The notes under the pieces: model-generated
Seen by the model: only the letters and a program-made list of their open reading frames with translations
Told to the model about the DNA's origin: nothing
The model's database searches: none
Position numbers and translations under genes: made by a program
DNA from: Fonsecaea monophora
Taxonomy: Eukaryota > Ascomycota > Eurotiomycetes > Chaetothyriales > Herpotrichiellaceae
DNA: 64,000 bases
Direction: 5' to 3'
NCBI RefSeq assembly: GCF_001642475.1
Contig: NW_019173935.1
Coordinates: 496,001 to 560,000 of the forward strand
Shown: piece after piece, positions 23,501 to 31,755 of the stretch
How positions within the stretch are numbered: position 1 is the first letter of the stretch
Layout: the number at the start of each line of letters is the position of its first letter

Positions 23501-24925
23501 ATTCAAGCCTTTGTAGAGGTCCCACGTCGATCGAGGATCAACAAGTTCTGCAACGACTCTCCCATTCCAAGCGTTGTCAAACTGGTATATCATGACACGA
23601 TGAAAGCCGGTCAATTCCTTGACGATGCCAATGAGGACTTTGAGGAAGGTTTGTAAGGTTGGCGCACTGGCAAGTTGTTCTTGTACTTGGGACATGATGT
23701 TGAATACCTCCATTGCCGCTGCCTCTGTTCTCTTCTTACGAGCACTGCGCAAGACGCGTAACGGCTTGCTGATATTGACAGTGCTGTCCATGAGTTCTTC
23801 AACTGTAGGATTACTTCCGAGAGTGTTTTCAGGTACTGGAGGAGTCAAGTCCTCTGGGGAAGCCAGTGGATTTCTCGTATCGTCTTCGATTTCGAACTCG
23901 CAAATCACTAAGCCTGGATCTGTCTCCGACAGATGCATAGCACACCATAACCGACGGGTCCGGCCCTGTGGAGGTTTGATCGACAACAGGAAAACGTCTG
24001 GTCCGTTCGCCACGACATCTGCTGCACCTTCCTCACGGATAAAGTCCAGGTGGTCCAGCAAGTTATCCGCTTGGTCCTCGACGAAGATGTCGAGAAATGA
24101 TTCAAGTTTGAAGAGTTGAGGAGGTGTATAGCCGATAATTTTCGCCGAGTTTTCGCTTACCACGCGCACAACCAGCTTTTCGTTCTCTTCCCGGAAAGCG
24201 ATGAGAAGACCAAAGCTCTGGATGGCACCCGGAATATGAATTGGCTCATCTTCGCATCGTTGTAATGTCTCCCCGTCCCTTCCCGTAATCACAGCATGGC
24301 CACCGTCAGTTACAACATGCTTGAAGCGTGCCGTAACCAAACCTGGTTCTGACGCTACGGAGAGCGGTACTCCACCAGACAGACTCGAGACTTCCGACTT
24401 GGTGGAAACATCGTCTGCAACAATATCGTTCAGAAAATGAGGGTCGATATTGCCCATGGAATAGGATGTCGAGCCGGGGTCTGACGCTTCAGACGCCGAC
24501 GCGTGTCTTGTCGACGTAGATACACGTCCCAGGATAGCACGACTTGCGTTTCTAGAGCCAATGGGAGGTCTCATCCCGGGATAACCACTGGCCAGATTCA
24601 TACGAGGCATCGGAGTAGCAACAGGGTCGATGGAAACGGTCGAACGAACAGGGAAGACACGATTGATAGATCCTGGACTCAAAGTCAACCTGCCTTCATC
24701 TGACCTTGTTGACGGCGAAGGCGATACCAGTTGTTCGGTATCAGATCGGCCAGTGAACATATTGACATGTGACTGAACGGGAGCTATAGGGATCCATGTC
24801 GGAGGTGTTTGGTACTGCCGCAAGGTCGGGGATGCTGAGGTGCTGGGAATTCCTTGTGTAGAAGGTGCTGGAGGGTTTGCCTCCTTGAAGGGGTCTGTGG
24901 AGTCGGGCGAAGCCGGTCCCGACAT
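20567..24925 (-). CDS. fphA: fungal phytochrome, hybrid histidine kinase
   Basis: Single uninterrupted 1452-codon frame. The order is: a disordered Ser/Pro-rich N-terminal extension (about 1-200); a PAS domain with the biliverdin-attaching cysteine C224 in LQRCEDEPIH; a GAF domain with the DIPKQARDLY motif (480-489) and SPIHIKYLANMGV (530-542); a PHY domain (about 600-785); a HisKA dimerisation domain with the phospho-acceptor H803 in SAHEVRTPLN; a HATPase with N920 and glycine boxes VEDSGIGM (952-959) and LGLGLAV (1002-1008); a Ser/Pro-rich linker; and a receiver with acidic pair D1251/D1252 and phospho-acceptor D1296 in LMDLQMP. The protein senses red/far-red light and signals through phosphorelay, in Aspergillus to the HOG/SakA pathway and development. 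All residues expected for chromophore binding, kinase and receiver activity are present. It is longer than A. nidulans FphA, mainly in the N-terminal extension and linker. Confidence 0.96.
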   Translation of the reverse strand: MSGPASPDSTDPFKEANPPAPSTQGIPSTSASPTLRQYQTPPTWIPIAPVQSHVNMFTGRSDTEQLVSPSPSTRSDEGRLTLSPGSINRVFPVRSTVSIDPVATPMPRMNLASGYPGMRPPIGSRNASRAILGRVSTSTRHASASEASDPGSTSYSMGNIDPHFLNDIVADDVSTKSEVSSLSGGVPLSVASEPGLVTARFKHVVTDGGHAVITGRDGETLQRCEDEPIHIPGAIQSFGLLIAFREENEKLVVRVVSENSAKIIGYTPPQLFKLESFLDIFVEDQADNLLDHLDFIREEGAADVVANGPDVFLLSIKPPQGRTRRLWCAMHLSETDPGLVICEFEIEDDTRNPLASPEDLTPPVPENTLGSNPTVEELMDSTVNISKPLRVLRSARKKRTEAAAMEVFNIMSQVQEQLASAPTLQTFLKVLIGIVKELTGFHRVMIYQFDNAWNGRVVAELVDPRSTWDLYKGLNFPASDIPKQARDLYKINKVRLLYDRDQETSRLVCRTVEDLEKPLDMTHANLRAMSPIHIKYLANMGVRSSMSISINAFNELWGLISCHSYGSKGMRVSFPIRKMCRLVGDTASRNVERLSYASRLQARKLINTSSTATNPSGYIVASSDDLLKLFDADVGALSIRDETKILGNPRGHLQEVLAMVEYLRMRGMSSVFCSQDISNDFPDLRYEPGWKFLAGVLFVPLSTGGNDFISFFRKGVLQEVKWAGNPYEKFVREGTEGYLEPRTSFKAWSETIVGRCRDWTDEEIETASVLCLVYGKFIEVWRQKEAALQNSQLTRLLLANSAHEVRTPLNAIINYLEIALEGQLDQDTRENLARSHSASKSLVYVINDLLDLTKTEGGQTLVKDEPFNLLNTLKDATDPFIGDAKRKNLQYKVMIQAELPQRVIGDHQRVRQVVSNLIANAIQHTREGSVIVEAHILSTPQVQGKTEIEVVVEDSGIGMSQSKVDALFRELEEVSYEEDLPSPTAMTSDKFIDKTQSENITLGLGLAVVARTIRNMNGQLRVKTEEGKGSRFVIVLNFENEASEAAPSENLPRSSEATSRPSTSSGPREGEVTLIYKNPPRTPEPPPFIRRESAGSMNSLASLKSGKSAPSLKSEASQRSDADRLIDAIQQPLHLAEKPSSSASPSTKESRRISRELAEAFSNTPKTRSLPSPRELKSVFSRTGGSERIKDSGTPLRPVRVPDNHPEQPSGSLSGPRVLFEEPESVGTRSDTTETPKVTSSDNFSVLVAEDDPINSKIMRKRLEKLGHAVHMTVNGEECSSAHGEQPASFDAILMDLQMPIVDGFSSTKMIRSFEKTYGKSCLSSKAGGNGRIPIFAVSASLTEKEHDKYVQIGFDGWILKPVDFKRVDLLLKGIVDQEARNECVYEPGKWERGGWFSPRDEHQDPFGINTKPSGETPTKQSEQSEFNMTRTTSAEQSPPSKATLVPDNEST

Positions 24926-26295
24926 GTTTGTGGAAGCAGCGCTGCAGCCAGAAACAGGTTCGTGTCGGATGAGGAATATAAAAGTCCCTTGGGTACTTTG
25001 CGTTGGTACCTACGTGCGACGTGTGCTGACCGGGGCATAGGTGAGGACGTCAGGACGCTCGCATTTTAGTGTTATTGGCCGACTTCCGATACCTGGTTTG
25101 TCTCTCCACCGACTCTTGACCGGTCAAAATATATTGGATCTTTCCCACAAGCACTGAGTAGATGTCCTAATCACCGAGAAGCCCTAGCCAGTGGCACGAC
25201 AGGGTTCGAGAGAAACTGGACTATAAGTATGAATGGTTTCGCGGTAGATCGCCAGACGAGGGTGAGAAATGTCGAAAAGAAGGATACCCAGGAGCCAGTC
25301 GGGGCAAAGAAGGTGTGGTCAACCAGAAGTCTGCGAAAGAGCCAGTTGGTCTCAGTTGCGGTGATGGTCAAGAGTTCTGGTCTTGGGATCGTGCGCCGAA
25401 GGAAGGACAATCGGATGGTGGAATCTAGGTAGGATGAGAGACAATAGTTGCCCCTGCAACATCGACGGTGAAATCAGGTTAAAAAAAAAGAGCGGGATAT
25501 GATTATATGCAGTTCAGGTTGGAGTTCGTGTGGCGCAGGTGAGAAGATGGTAGTGATGGCAGTGGTGGTAGCGGTGGCACCAGGTGGCCGCGCTGCGTGA
25601 AAGGAAGGTGGGAAGAGAAGCGAGTCCGCAGGTTTGGGTGGCTGCATATGCGGGACACCATGACCTCCTTGACGACACCATGATCCTTCCCAAGAGATTT
25701 CCTCTCCCCCCCCCTGGTCTTCAAAAAGAGGACCCCCAGCAAGTCGGAAGCTGGCAAACTGGTGTCCTTCATCGTATTCTCTCGTTATTACTGGGCGCAA
25801 AATGATGCCTAACAAGCCAACTTCTCCACATGCAACCCTTGTTCAATAACTTCCCGTCACACACCAACGAACCTAGGCTAGTGAGGCACAGTTACAGCCT
25901 GCGAAAACTTCTCTGGTTCAAATCTTATATCTCGGGCTCTTCCATCATGACCACTCCAAGTCTGGACAATATGGGTAACACGGGCCCTACTGCTGTACTT
26001 CCTGACTGACATGGCCTTGAGCAGAAGTTGAAATCATGACCCCTCAGCCGCCCCCCTTTTTTACACCCGGGCCATATGCAAGATGACGAAAAGGCTTGAT
26101 CGTGTAGGTGGCTTGATGGCGAACGATCTCGCTTGCTGGCGAGTTGGACACGCGGCCGGGGGGAGACAAACACGCGCCACTGACGGATCCTAAATTCCCA
26201 TGCGCATCAAGATGCAATTGTTATGTCAGCCCCTGGGAATCCCATCCAAGGACCCAGCGCCACAGATAGGCAGGAGTTAAAGGGGGCTGAGGGGG
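24926..26295. other. 1.4-kb region upstream of the phytochrome gene
   Basis: Flanked by the phytochrome start and the 3' end of the dehydrogenase gene, so it should contain the phytochrome promoter and 5' leader. The open frames here (for example 25171-25410 minus) are short and lack protein character. An A-run lies at 25482-25490. Confidence 0.45.
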
Positions 26296-27399
26296 TTAAG
26301 TCTCCAGAAGCACCAGCTGCTGTTTGCTGACCCTTAGAGCCTCCGCATTCAATGCATCAATCTCTGCTTCGACCAAGGGAATCCCCGACGCCAGTCTCGC
26401 CATCGCGGTAATTTGTTCGATCTCCCCTGGAAAGAATATCCGTTCTACCCCATCCATCTTCTCGCACCCCACAACCCTCTGGTACAGATAATCCATGCGC
26501 TGCTTGAACTCTTCCAAGCTCATGAACAAGTCAGGTTTAATGACAACGAAGAAATGCCCCGTGTCAGCGGGTCTACTGGGGTCGTACGGATTGGTCACAT
26601 GGCCAGCAAATGCGCTGCCTGAGAGCACTCCTGAGAAGACGTCCATCATAATCGAGAGACCCGACCCCTTGGGCCCGCCCATGGGCAGCATGACACCTCC
26701 CAACGCTGCTTCGGGGTCGTCCGTCTGCCTTCCATCCTTATCTAACGCCCAGTCAAGAGGAATCTTTTCTCCGCGTCGCTTCGCCTTGTAGATCTTCCCT
26801 CTCGCAGCAACGCTGGGCGCCATGTCAAGAATAAATGGTGGCGCTTGCCCCGCAGGCGCACCGCAGGCAATGGGACTTACGCCCATGAGTTTCTCTCTTC
26901 CTCCCCAGACTGGTAGTGCCGGGCTTGAGTTTGTAAACACCAGACTCATCATTCCGGCGTCAATGGCCTGCTGTACGATCCAAGCAGACATTCCAAAGTG
27001 GTTGGAATGCTTGACACTGACCATGCCAATTCCGTACGTGCGGGCCATCTCGATCGCGTGCTCCATGCCCACATGTGCGCATAGGAATCCAAAAGCATTC
27101 CGGCCATCGACTTGACCGACCACAGGTGTGACCTGATTGAAAATGGGCTGGGCAGTGGGATCGAGCACTCCTTGTCGGACACGTTCCATGTACGATGGGA
27201 TGCGGTTCATGCCATGAGTATCGACCCCGCGCAGATCAGCCTGGATCAGACAGTCGGCGATGATCTTTGCATTCTCTTCGGAGACGCCGTTGCCCTGAAG
27301 GACATCGGCGACGAATCGTCGAGCATTTTCTGCCGTCACATGGCGTTTACCTGGAGGCTCGTTTGTGGTTGCAGTAGCCATGTGCCTAGCGGGTGACAC
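26296..27399 (-). CDS. malate/L-lactate dehydrogenase-family (Ldh_2) NAD(P)-dependent oxidoreductase
   Basis: Single exon, 367 residues, the usual size for the MdhC/YlbC/ureidoglycolate-dehydrogenase family, which is unrelated to classical Rossmann malate dehydrogenases. Family signatures present are RGVDTHGMNR with the catalytic-site histidine, the SNHFGMSAW segment, the MGVSPIACGAP loop, DMAPSVAARGKI and the GGPKGSGLSIMMDVFSG cofactor segment. Family members oxidise or reduce 2-hydroxy/2-keto acids; the substrate cannot be told from sequence. Two starts are possible: the first Met, and Met7 (27381). No peroxisomal signal is seen; the C-terminus is VLLET. Such genes in fungi are often accessory and of bacterial affinity, but no direct evidence of transfer is visible here. 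Confidence 0.9.
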   Translation of the reverse strand: MSPARHMATATTNEPPGKRHVTAENARRFVADVLQGNGVSEENAKIIADCLIQADLRGVDTHGMNRIPSYMERVRQGVLDPTAQPIFNQVTPVVGQVDGRNAFGFLCAHVGMEHAIEMARTYGIGMVSVKHSNHFGMSAWIVQQAIDAGMMSLVFTNSSPALPVWGGREKLMGVSPIACGAPAGQAPPFILDMAPSVAARGKIYKAKRRGEKIPLDWALDKDGRQTDDPEAALGGVMLPMGGPKGSGLSIMMDVFSGVLSGSAFAGHVTNPYDPSRPADTGHFFVVIKPDLFMSLEEFKQRMDYLYQRVVGCEKMDGVERIFFPGEIEQITAMARLASGIPLVEAEIDALNAEALRVSKQQLVLLET

Positions 27400-28152
27400 T
27401 GACTATGGTTATCCGGGAAGAGGCAGAAGAAGCGAATTGCTAGCGACTTGAGTCCGCGTTGCACAATTGCAGGTCTGGGCACCCAGGCAGCGCAGAATAG
27501 AAAAGCAGGTCAAACAGAAACCCTTGGGACTGATGTACGTTACATACATTTGTCGCATTTGCCTTGATGCACCTCCTCTTGGCGAACCGACGAGGCCCGC
27601 CCGGCCAAACCGGAGAGCAAGACCGACATGTTTGTTAGTCACTGAAGAGCGAAACCCGCCTTATGAGGCTCCTTGTCCCTATTGGAGAGCGCACGTTGGT
27701 GTCCATTCCCATCCCCATCCCCATCCCATCTTTTATTCCTCTGAGGGACACTGTGAAGCCGATAGGTGGGTAGATCGATGTGGGCGGTAGGCGGTAAAAA
27801 TGGCGTGTACATATTTCGCCAGGCATTTTTATTCTTGTCTATTATTGACAAGTGTGGTAGGTTTGTATGGTGGCAAGGTGGTAGGGGTCGTTTCGGTACT
27901 GGTCCAATTTCATTAATACGTGGTAGACAGATAGCTAGTTGGGGAAATAGAGTTGGCTGAGTGGCTAGAGTCGTGTAGCTGGGTATACGTAGCCAGATAC
28001 ATATATAGCTGTGTAGAGCGTCATGGATATTAAATTCTGAAATATTATCGCTTTTGGTTTACATTCTCATTCCACATTCATCTCCCTGCCCCGTTTCTCT
28101 TCCAGTCTCACTCTTTCTTTTACTTAGTGTGTATGTATGTGATAGAGAGAGA
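27400..28152. other. intergenic region with CCATCC repeat
   Basis: Between two minus-strand genes. Contains a CCATCC-type microsatellite. A TGGCTGAGTGG stretch near 27954 recalls a tRNA A-box but has no matching B-box or foldable acceptor stem. Otherwise empty. Confidence 0.45.
27703..27730. repeat. CCATCC microsatellite
   Basis: Imperfect tandem hexamer repeat about 300 bp upstream of the dehydrogenase start. Confidence 0.7.
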
Positions 28153-29599
28153 TCAGCTTACTTCCCTCGTCGCACCTCCTTCGCCCTCTTCGGCGCCAAA
28201 GCCGCCCCAGTCGTTGAACTCGCTGGAAAACTTGACCGCCGCCTTGAGGTAGTACCTGTCGTCGTCGCCGTGGCCGCCCCAGACCCGCTCGGCCTCGCGC
28301 ATGGCGCGACACGCCTTGACAAAGTGCGCGTCAAACTTCCACTTGCTGTCGACGGCTTGACGGGTGACAAAGTCCCAGTCGCGGCCCTGTAGGTCCACGT
28401 CGGCGATGTTCGCGGTCCTGATGAGGGGGCGGAGCTGCGCGATGTAGATCGCGAGGGCGATCAGAAGCCACTCCTTCACCAAGGGGAGGTGGTGTTGGGG
28501 GTCGAGGAAGGGGATCAGGATCCTCACGGCGTGCGACGTCGTCAGGAGGTGCACGAGGAAAAAGTCCCAGCCGTGGCCGCCGACGCTGGGCCCGCTGGCG
28601 ATGAGGAGCGCGGTCGCCAAAGCCTGGGACTGTGCAAAGTCCTTTGTCGGGTTGACAATCTGCCACGCGCGAAAGTGTTCGAGGAGGATCGAGGTCAAGC
28701 TAGGGTCGCTCAGGAGGTGTGTGAGGTTGTCCCCGCCGTAGTGGTCAAATACCCCGTCAAGGCGACTGTCGTTGTGGAGCCGGTCAAAGACCTCAAATAG
28801 GTTGTTCGTGGAGTAACTTGGCGAATTGGCAGTTTGTGCGGTTGACGTTGCTGTCGCAAACAGCTTTGCGAGCTTCTCGTCGTAGCACGTCGCCGCAAGC
28901 CCGAGAGCCTCCATCGCCACCTCGCGGCTATTCAGCTCGTACGCATACCCGAGATGGATTAAAGGATGGCCCAGCCCTGCAGTCAGGCAGTTGAAAATGG
29001 GCTCTGCGTTCGGCTCACCCTTCTTTGCACCCCCCCGCTCAAAGAGAAACTGTTCGACCACCCGTTTCCAGTCATAGCCGGCGAGCACCACTTGGTCTTC
29101 GAAAAAATCGACGAATGCACGTTGGTACTCACGTTTGCCCAGATAGTCGCGGTAGTCGTGGGGAGCGATCTCAGAGGGTGAATCAACCCAGTGCTCATGG
29201 CCTTCGTTTGTCGCAGCGTCCTCGTAGACGGCGTGTAAGTGGTCAGCGGACGACGACAAGAGGTATGCAGAGCCGAGAATCTATAAGGCCATATAGCGTG
29301 AGTAGTGTATTACGGTGGGAAAGCGAAAACGTGGAATGTTAGAAGTAGATAGATGACCCGGGGAAGATGGAAGCTCCTACATGAGGTGTGTGGTTGTGAA
29401 ATCTCAAATGGTTGTACAGGATAGAAAAGTTGACATGGTTGAGTTTCAGCAGATGCTTTAGCGCACGTCCTCGCTTGTCTGTAGAGGTTTCGACGTCGTG
29501 CACCTCGACTGGAGGGATGGCGATGGCTTCCGCAGCTGAGGTTGAGCTCCGGCCAAGGCCGAGACCAAAGCGTGTGAGAGATGAGAATGACGAGAACAT
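28153..29599 (-). CDS. questin-oxidase-like protein (DUF4243)
   Basis: Two exons, 29599-29381 and 29280-28153, joined in phase 0 across a 100-nt intron, give 448 residues. The conserved core includes LNHVNFSILYNHLRFHNHTPH, then AEPIFNCLTAGLGHPLIHLGYA, the histidine-containing signature of this fungal family. An ALGLAATCYDEKL helix and a long C-terminal helical half follow. Characterised relatives (GedK, AflY) carry out Baeyer-Villiger-type ring cleavage of anthraquinones in secondary metabolism. Many copies in fungal genomes are not in clusters, and no polyketide synthase is in this window, so the substrate is open. The reading frame ends just after a perfect GTAAGC donor-like sequence, so a short spliced C-terminal tail is possible. 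Confidence 0.85.
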
Positions 29600-30046
29600 G
29601 TTGCAGTAATAGAGTGACTTGGACAGAAAGGCAGTCTCTACATGATGGACTCTTTCAATGGCGAACGAGAAATGGGTGGGAGGAGCAGGAGGAGAGAAGC
29701 AAGAGTGAAATGAGTGAAATAAATGACGATCCCAACATCATCGTCGCCACGACTTGCGCATCCTTCAAGTTGTTTCTGATTGGGTCCCCCGCATTTTGGC
29801 CTCAGGCACCAGTCCCACCATTAATAGAATGTAGCAAACACAGGCCATAGACATACACCGTCAATGCTACTCTCATACATAGCTTACCACTCATTCATCA
29901 GCGAGCGAGTCATCTATAAGCGTCATACAAGCCAACAACCCATCCATCACTTTCCATTTTGTTAGTGAGAAAACCCTCCATTCGATAGTCTACTCGTGTC
30001 AAAACGCAATCCTCTGGAAACTTCAACCTGTAATCCTTGCACACCG
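29600..30046. other. intergenic spacer
   Basis: Upstream of the questin-oxidase-like gene and downstream of the Myb-like gene, both minus strand. It holds the promoter of the former. No other feature seen. Confidence 0.4.
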
Positions 30047-31492
30047 TCACAAGCCAGCAACCTCCTTCTTGATCTTGGGTTCAGACACGTCTCTAGCTGC
30101 TGTCGTTGAAGACGTCTGGACCTCGCCCTCATCATCCGAGTCGACTTCAATCACGTCGGGAATGGCTGCTGGCTGAACACTAATGTCTGCAGGCACAGCA
30201 GATCCGCTGGAGGAGACGTGGCTATCCGAAACTGTGACCGACGTTCTGGTGCTGGATACTCCACCGCTATGCTTTACCGTCACGCTCTCCGGTGGCGGTG
30301 GGCTTGTTGTTGTCGAGAGAGCAGGTGGCAGCCGACCATTGTTTTCTTCTGAATGCAACTCGACATTTGGTATATCGACCAGGCCTGATTCAGGGGCAAT
30401 GCGTTGAGTTTTTCCTGGCAATGTCTGCAAAGAGGAGGTCTCTGGATACAATCTGTACAACGGCATGTTGAGCATGTCCTGATAAGAGGCAGCATAAGGA
30501 TTCAGTATCATCTGGTCGCAAGCATCGTCAGTCGAAAGTGTCCCAGGGTTTGGACCAGGGCACTGGGTAGGCCATGGAAAAGGCGTCTGGCCGTACCCGT
30601 GACCACTGAATGAGTAGACGCCCCGCGGCAAGGTTTGTGATGTAGAAAAGGCGGATGTGTCGGCAGGAAATGAATGACTCTGCGCTGCGGTCGGTGCACT
30701 TTGCTGAGGGCCGAAGAAGGCGTTGATCGTTCGAGAAAGGGGATATGCGAATGAGACACTGTTGCGGCTTGTGGTAGGCAATGCCTCATCTTCCACCAGT
30801 GTCCCTGGCTCCTTCTTTACGACTGTGGTGCTGACCTCTGCTCCTCCACAGTGGCGTACAGGATCCTCGCGTTCTTGCTTGATGGTCGTGGTTGCCGTCT
30901 CAACATCATCGTGGTGTGGTGGCAAAGTCATGTTGGGCTCTGTCTTGATAAGAGGCGTTGGGTCGACATTCCGAGCAGGCACCCCAACCGGACCATGCGA
31001 GGCTTGTGGGGCTGGCTGCAGAGGAATGGCTGGTTGACCCCAAAATGCGCTCGGGAACGTTTGCACAGCATCTGCAGTGTACAAAGGATACCATGAATGC
31101 GCGTAGGAGTGCGGCTCGACCTTGAATCTCTTGGAATCAAGCTCTGGTTGCATGACCTGTTGACTTGCTGCTCGTTGGTCGGCTAGCCGCTCATTCTCTT
31201 CTTCCTCAAGAAGCCGCTTGTTCTTCGCTTTGGTCTTGGAAGACTTGTTGTCGGTAGTGTTGGAATTGTCCTTTTTCGGCTTTGGTGGTTTGACTTGGTT
31301 GGACGTGCCTTCAAACTGCGACTTCATGCGGCTGTACCTCATGCGGGCTGCGTGACCATTGGAGATACCAAGGCTGCCTGCGACATCATTCCAGTTGATC
31401 GATCTGAGGTCCAGCTGTTTGAGGATTGTGTAAAGGAACATCGGGGTCTGAGGGTCGGTTGCAAAGTTCTTGGTGCGTCGAGTTGAAGCCAT
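30047..31492 (-). CDS. Myb-like DNA-binding protein with many SUMO consensus sites
   Basis: Single exon, 481 residues from the Met of MASTRRTKNF; the frame extends 33 codons upstream to another Met (31591), but the downstream one directly precedes the domain. Residues about 14-62 form a Myb/SANT-like helix-turn-helix (FLYTILKQL, SINWNDVAGSLGISNGHAARMRYSRMK), a type common in filamentous fungi. A basic Lys-rich stretch (66-95) is followed by a Glu-rich helix and a long disordered Pro/Ser/Gln-rich region. Five psi-K-x-E sumoylation motifs are visible: FKVE (K124), IKTE (K183), IKQE (K205), VKKE (K226) and IKKE (K475). A SUMO-interaction-like VIEV followed by DSDDE lies at 447-455. This suggests a SUMO-regulated nuclear factor; targets are unknown. 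Confidence 0.75.
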   Translation of the reverse strand: MASTRRTKNFATDPQTPMFLYTILKQLDLRSINWNDVAGSLGISNGHAARMRYSRMKSQFEGTSNQVKPPKPKKDNSNTTDNKSSKTKAKNKRLLEEEENERLADQRAASQQVMQPELDSKRFKVEPHSYAHSWYPLYTADAVQTFPSAFWGQPAIPLQPAPQASHGPVGVPARNVDPTPLIKTEPNMTLPPHHDDVETATTTIKQEREDPVRHCGGAEVSTTVVKKEPGTLVEDEALPTTSRNSVSFAYPLSRTINAFFGPQQSAPTAAQSHSFPADTSAFSTSQTLPRGVYSFSGHGYGQTPFPWPTQCPGPNPGTLSTDDACDQMILNPYAASYQDMLNMPLYRLYPETSSLQTLPGKTQRIAPESGLVDIPNVELHSEENNGRLPPALSTTTSPPPPESVTVKHSGGVSSTRTSVTVSDSHVSSSGSAVPADISVQPAAIPDVIEVDSDDEGEVQTSSTTAARDVSEPKIKKEVAGL

Positions 31493-31755
31493 GGTAACAG
31501 GGAGCTTTGGCAGATCGAAGGATGGAGGAGATATTACGGTTGACGAGATGTGAGTATGGTGGAACAGATTTGTAGAAACACGTATCCTCACGCTGTGGCC
31601 ATGCTTTGTAGGCGCACGCTCACCAAAAGCAAACCGTCTCCAACCCCATCCCCGGCGCTTTGTTCAACCGCAGGGCCAAGCACTTTCAAACCCAGAGACA
31701 TTGACAAACAAGTCGCATTGTGGGAGCCAGAGGCGCACATGTCAACCTGGGTGTC

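Noticed and set aside
27950..28020. tRNA-like A-box (TGGCTGAGTGG)
   Set aside because: No GGTTCGA-type B-box at the right distance and no acceptor or anticodon stem can be paired.
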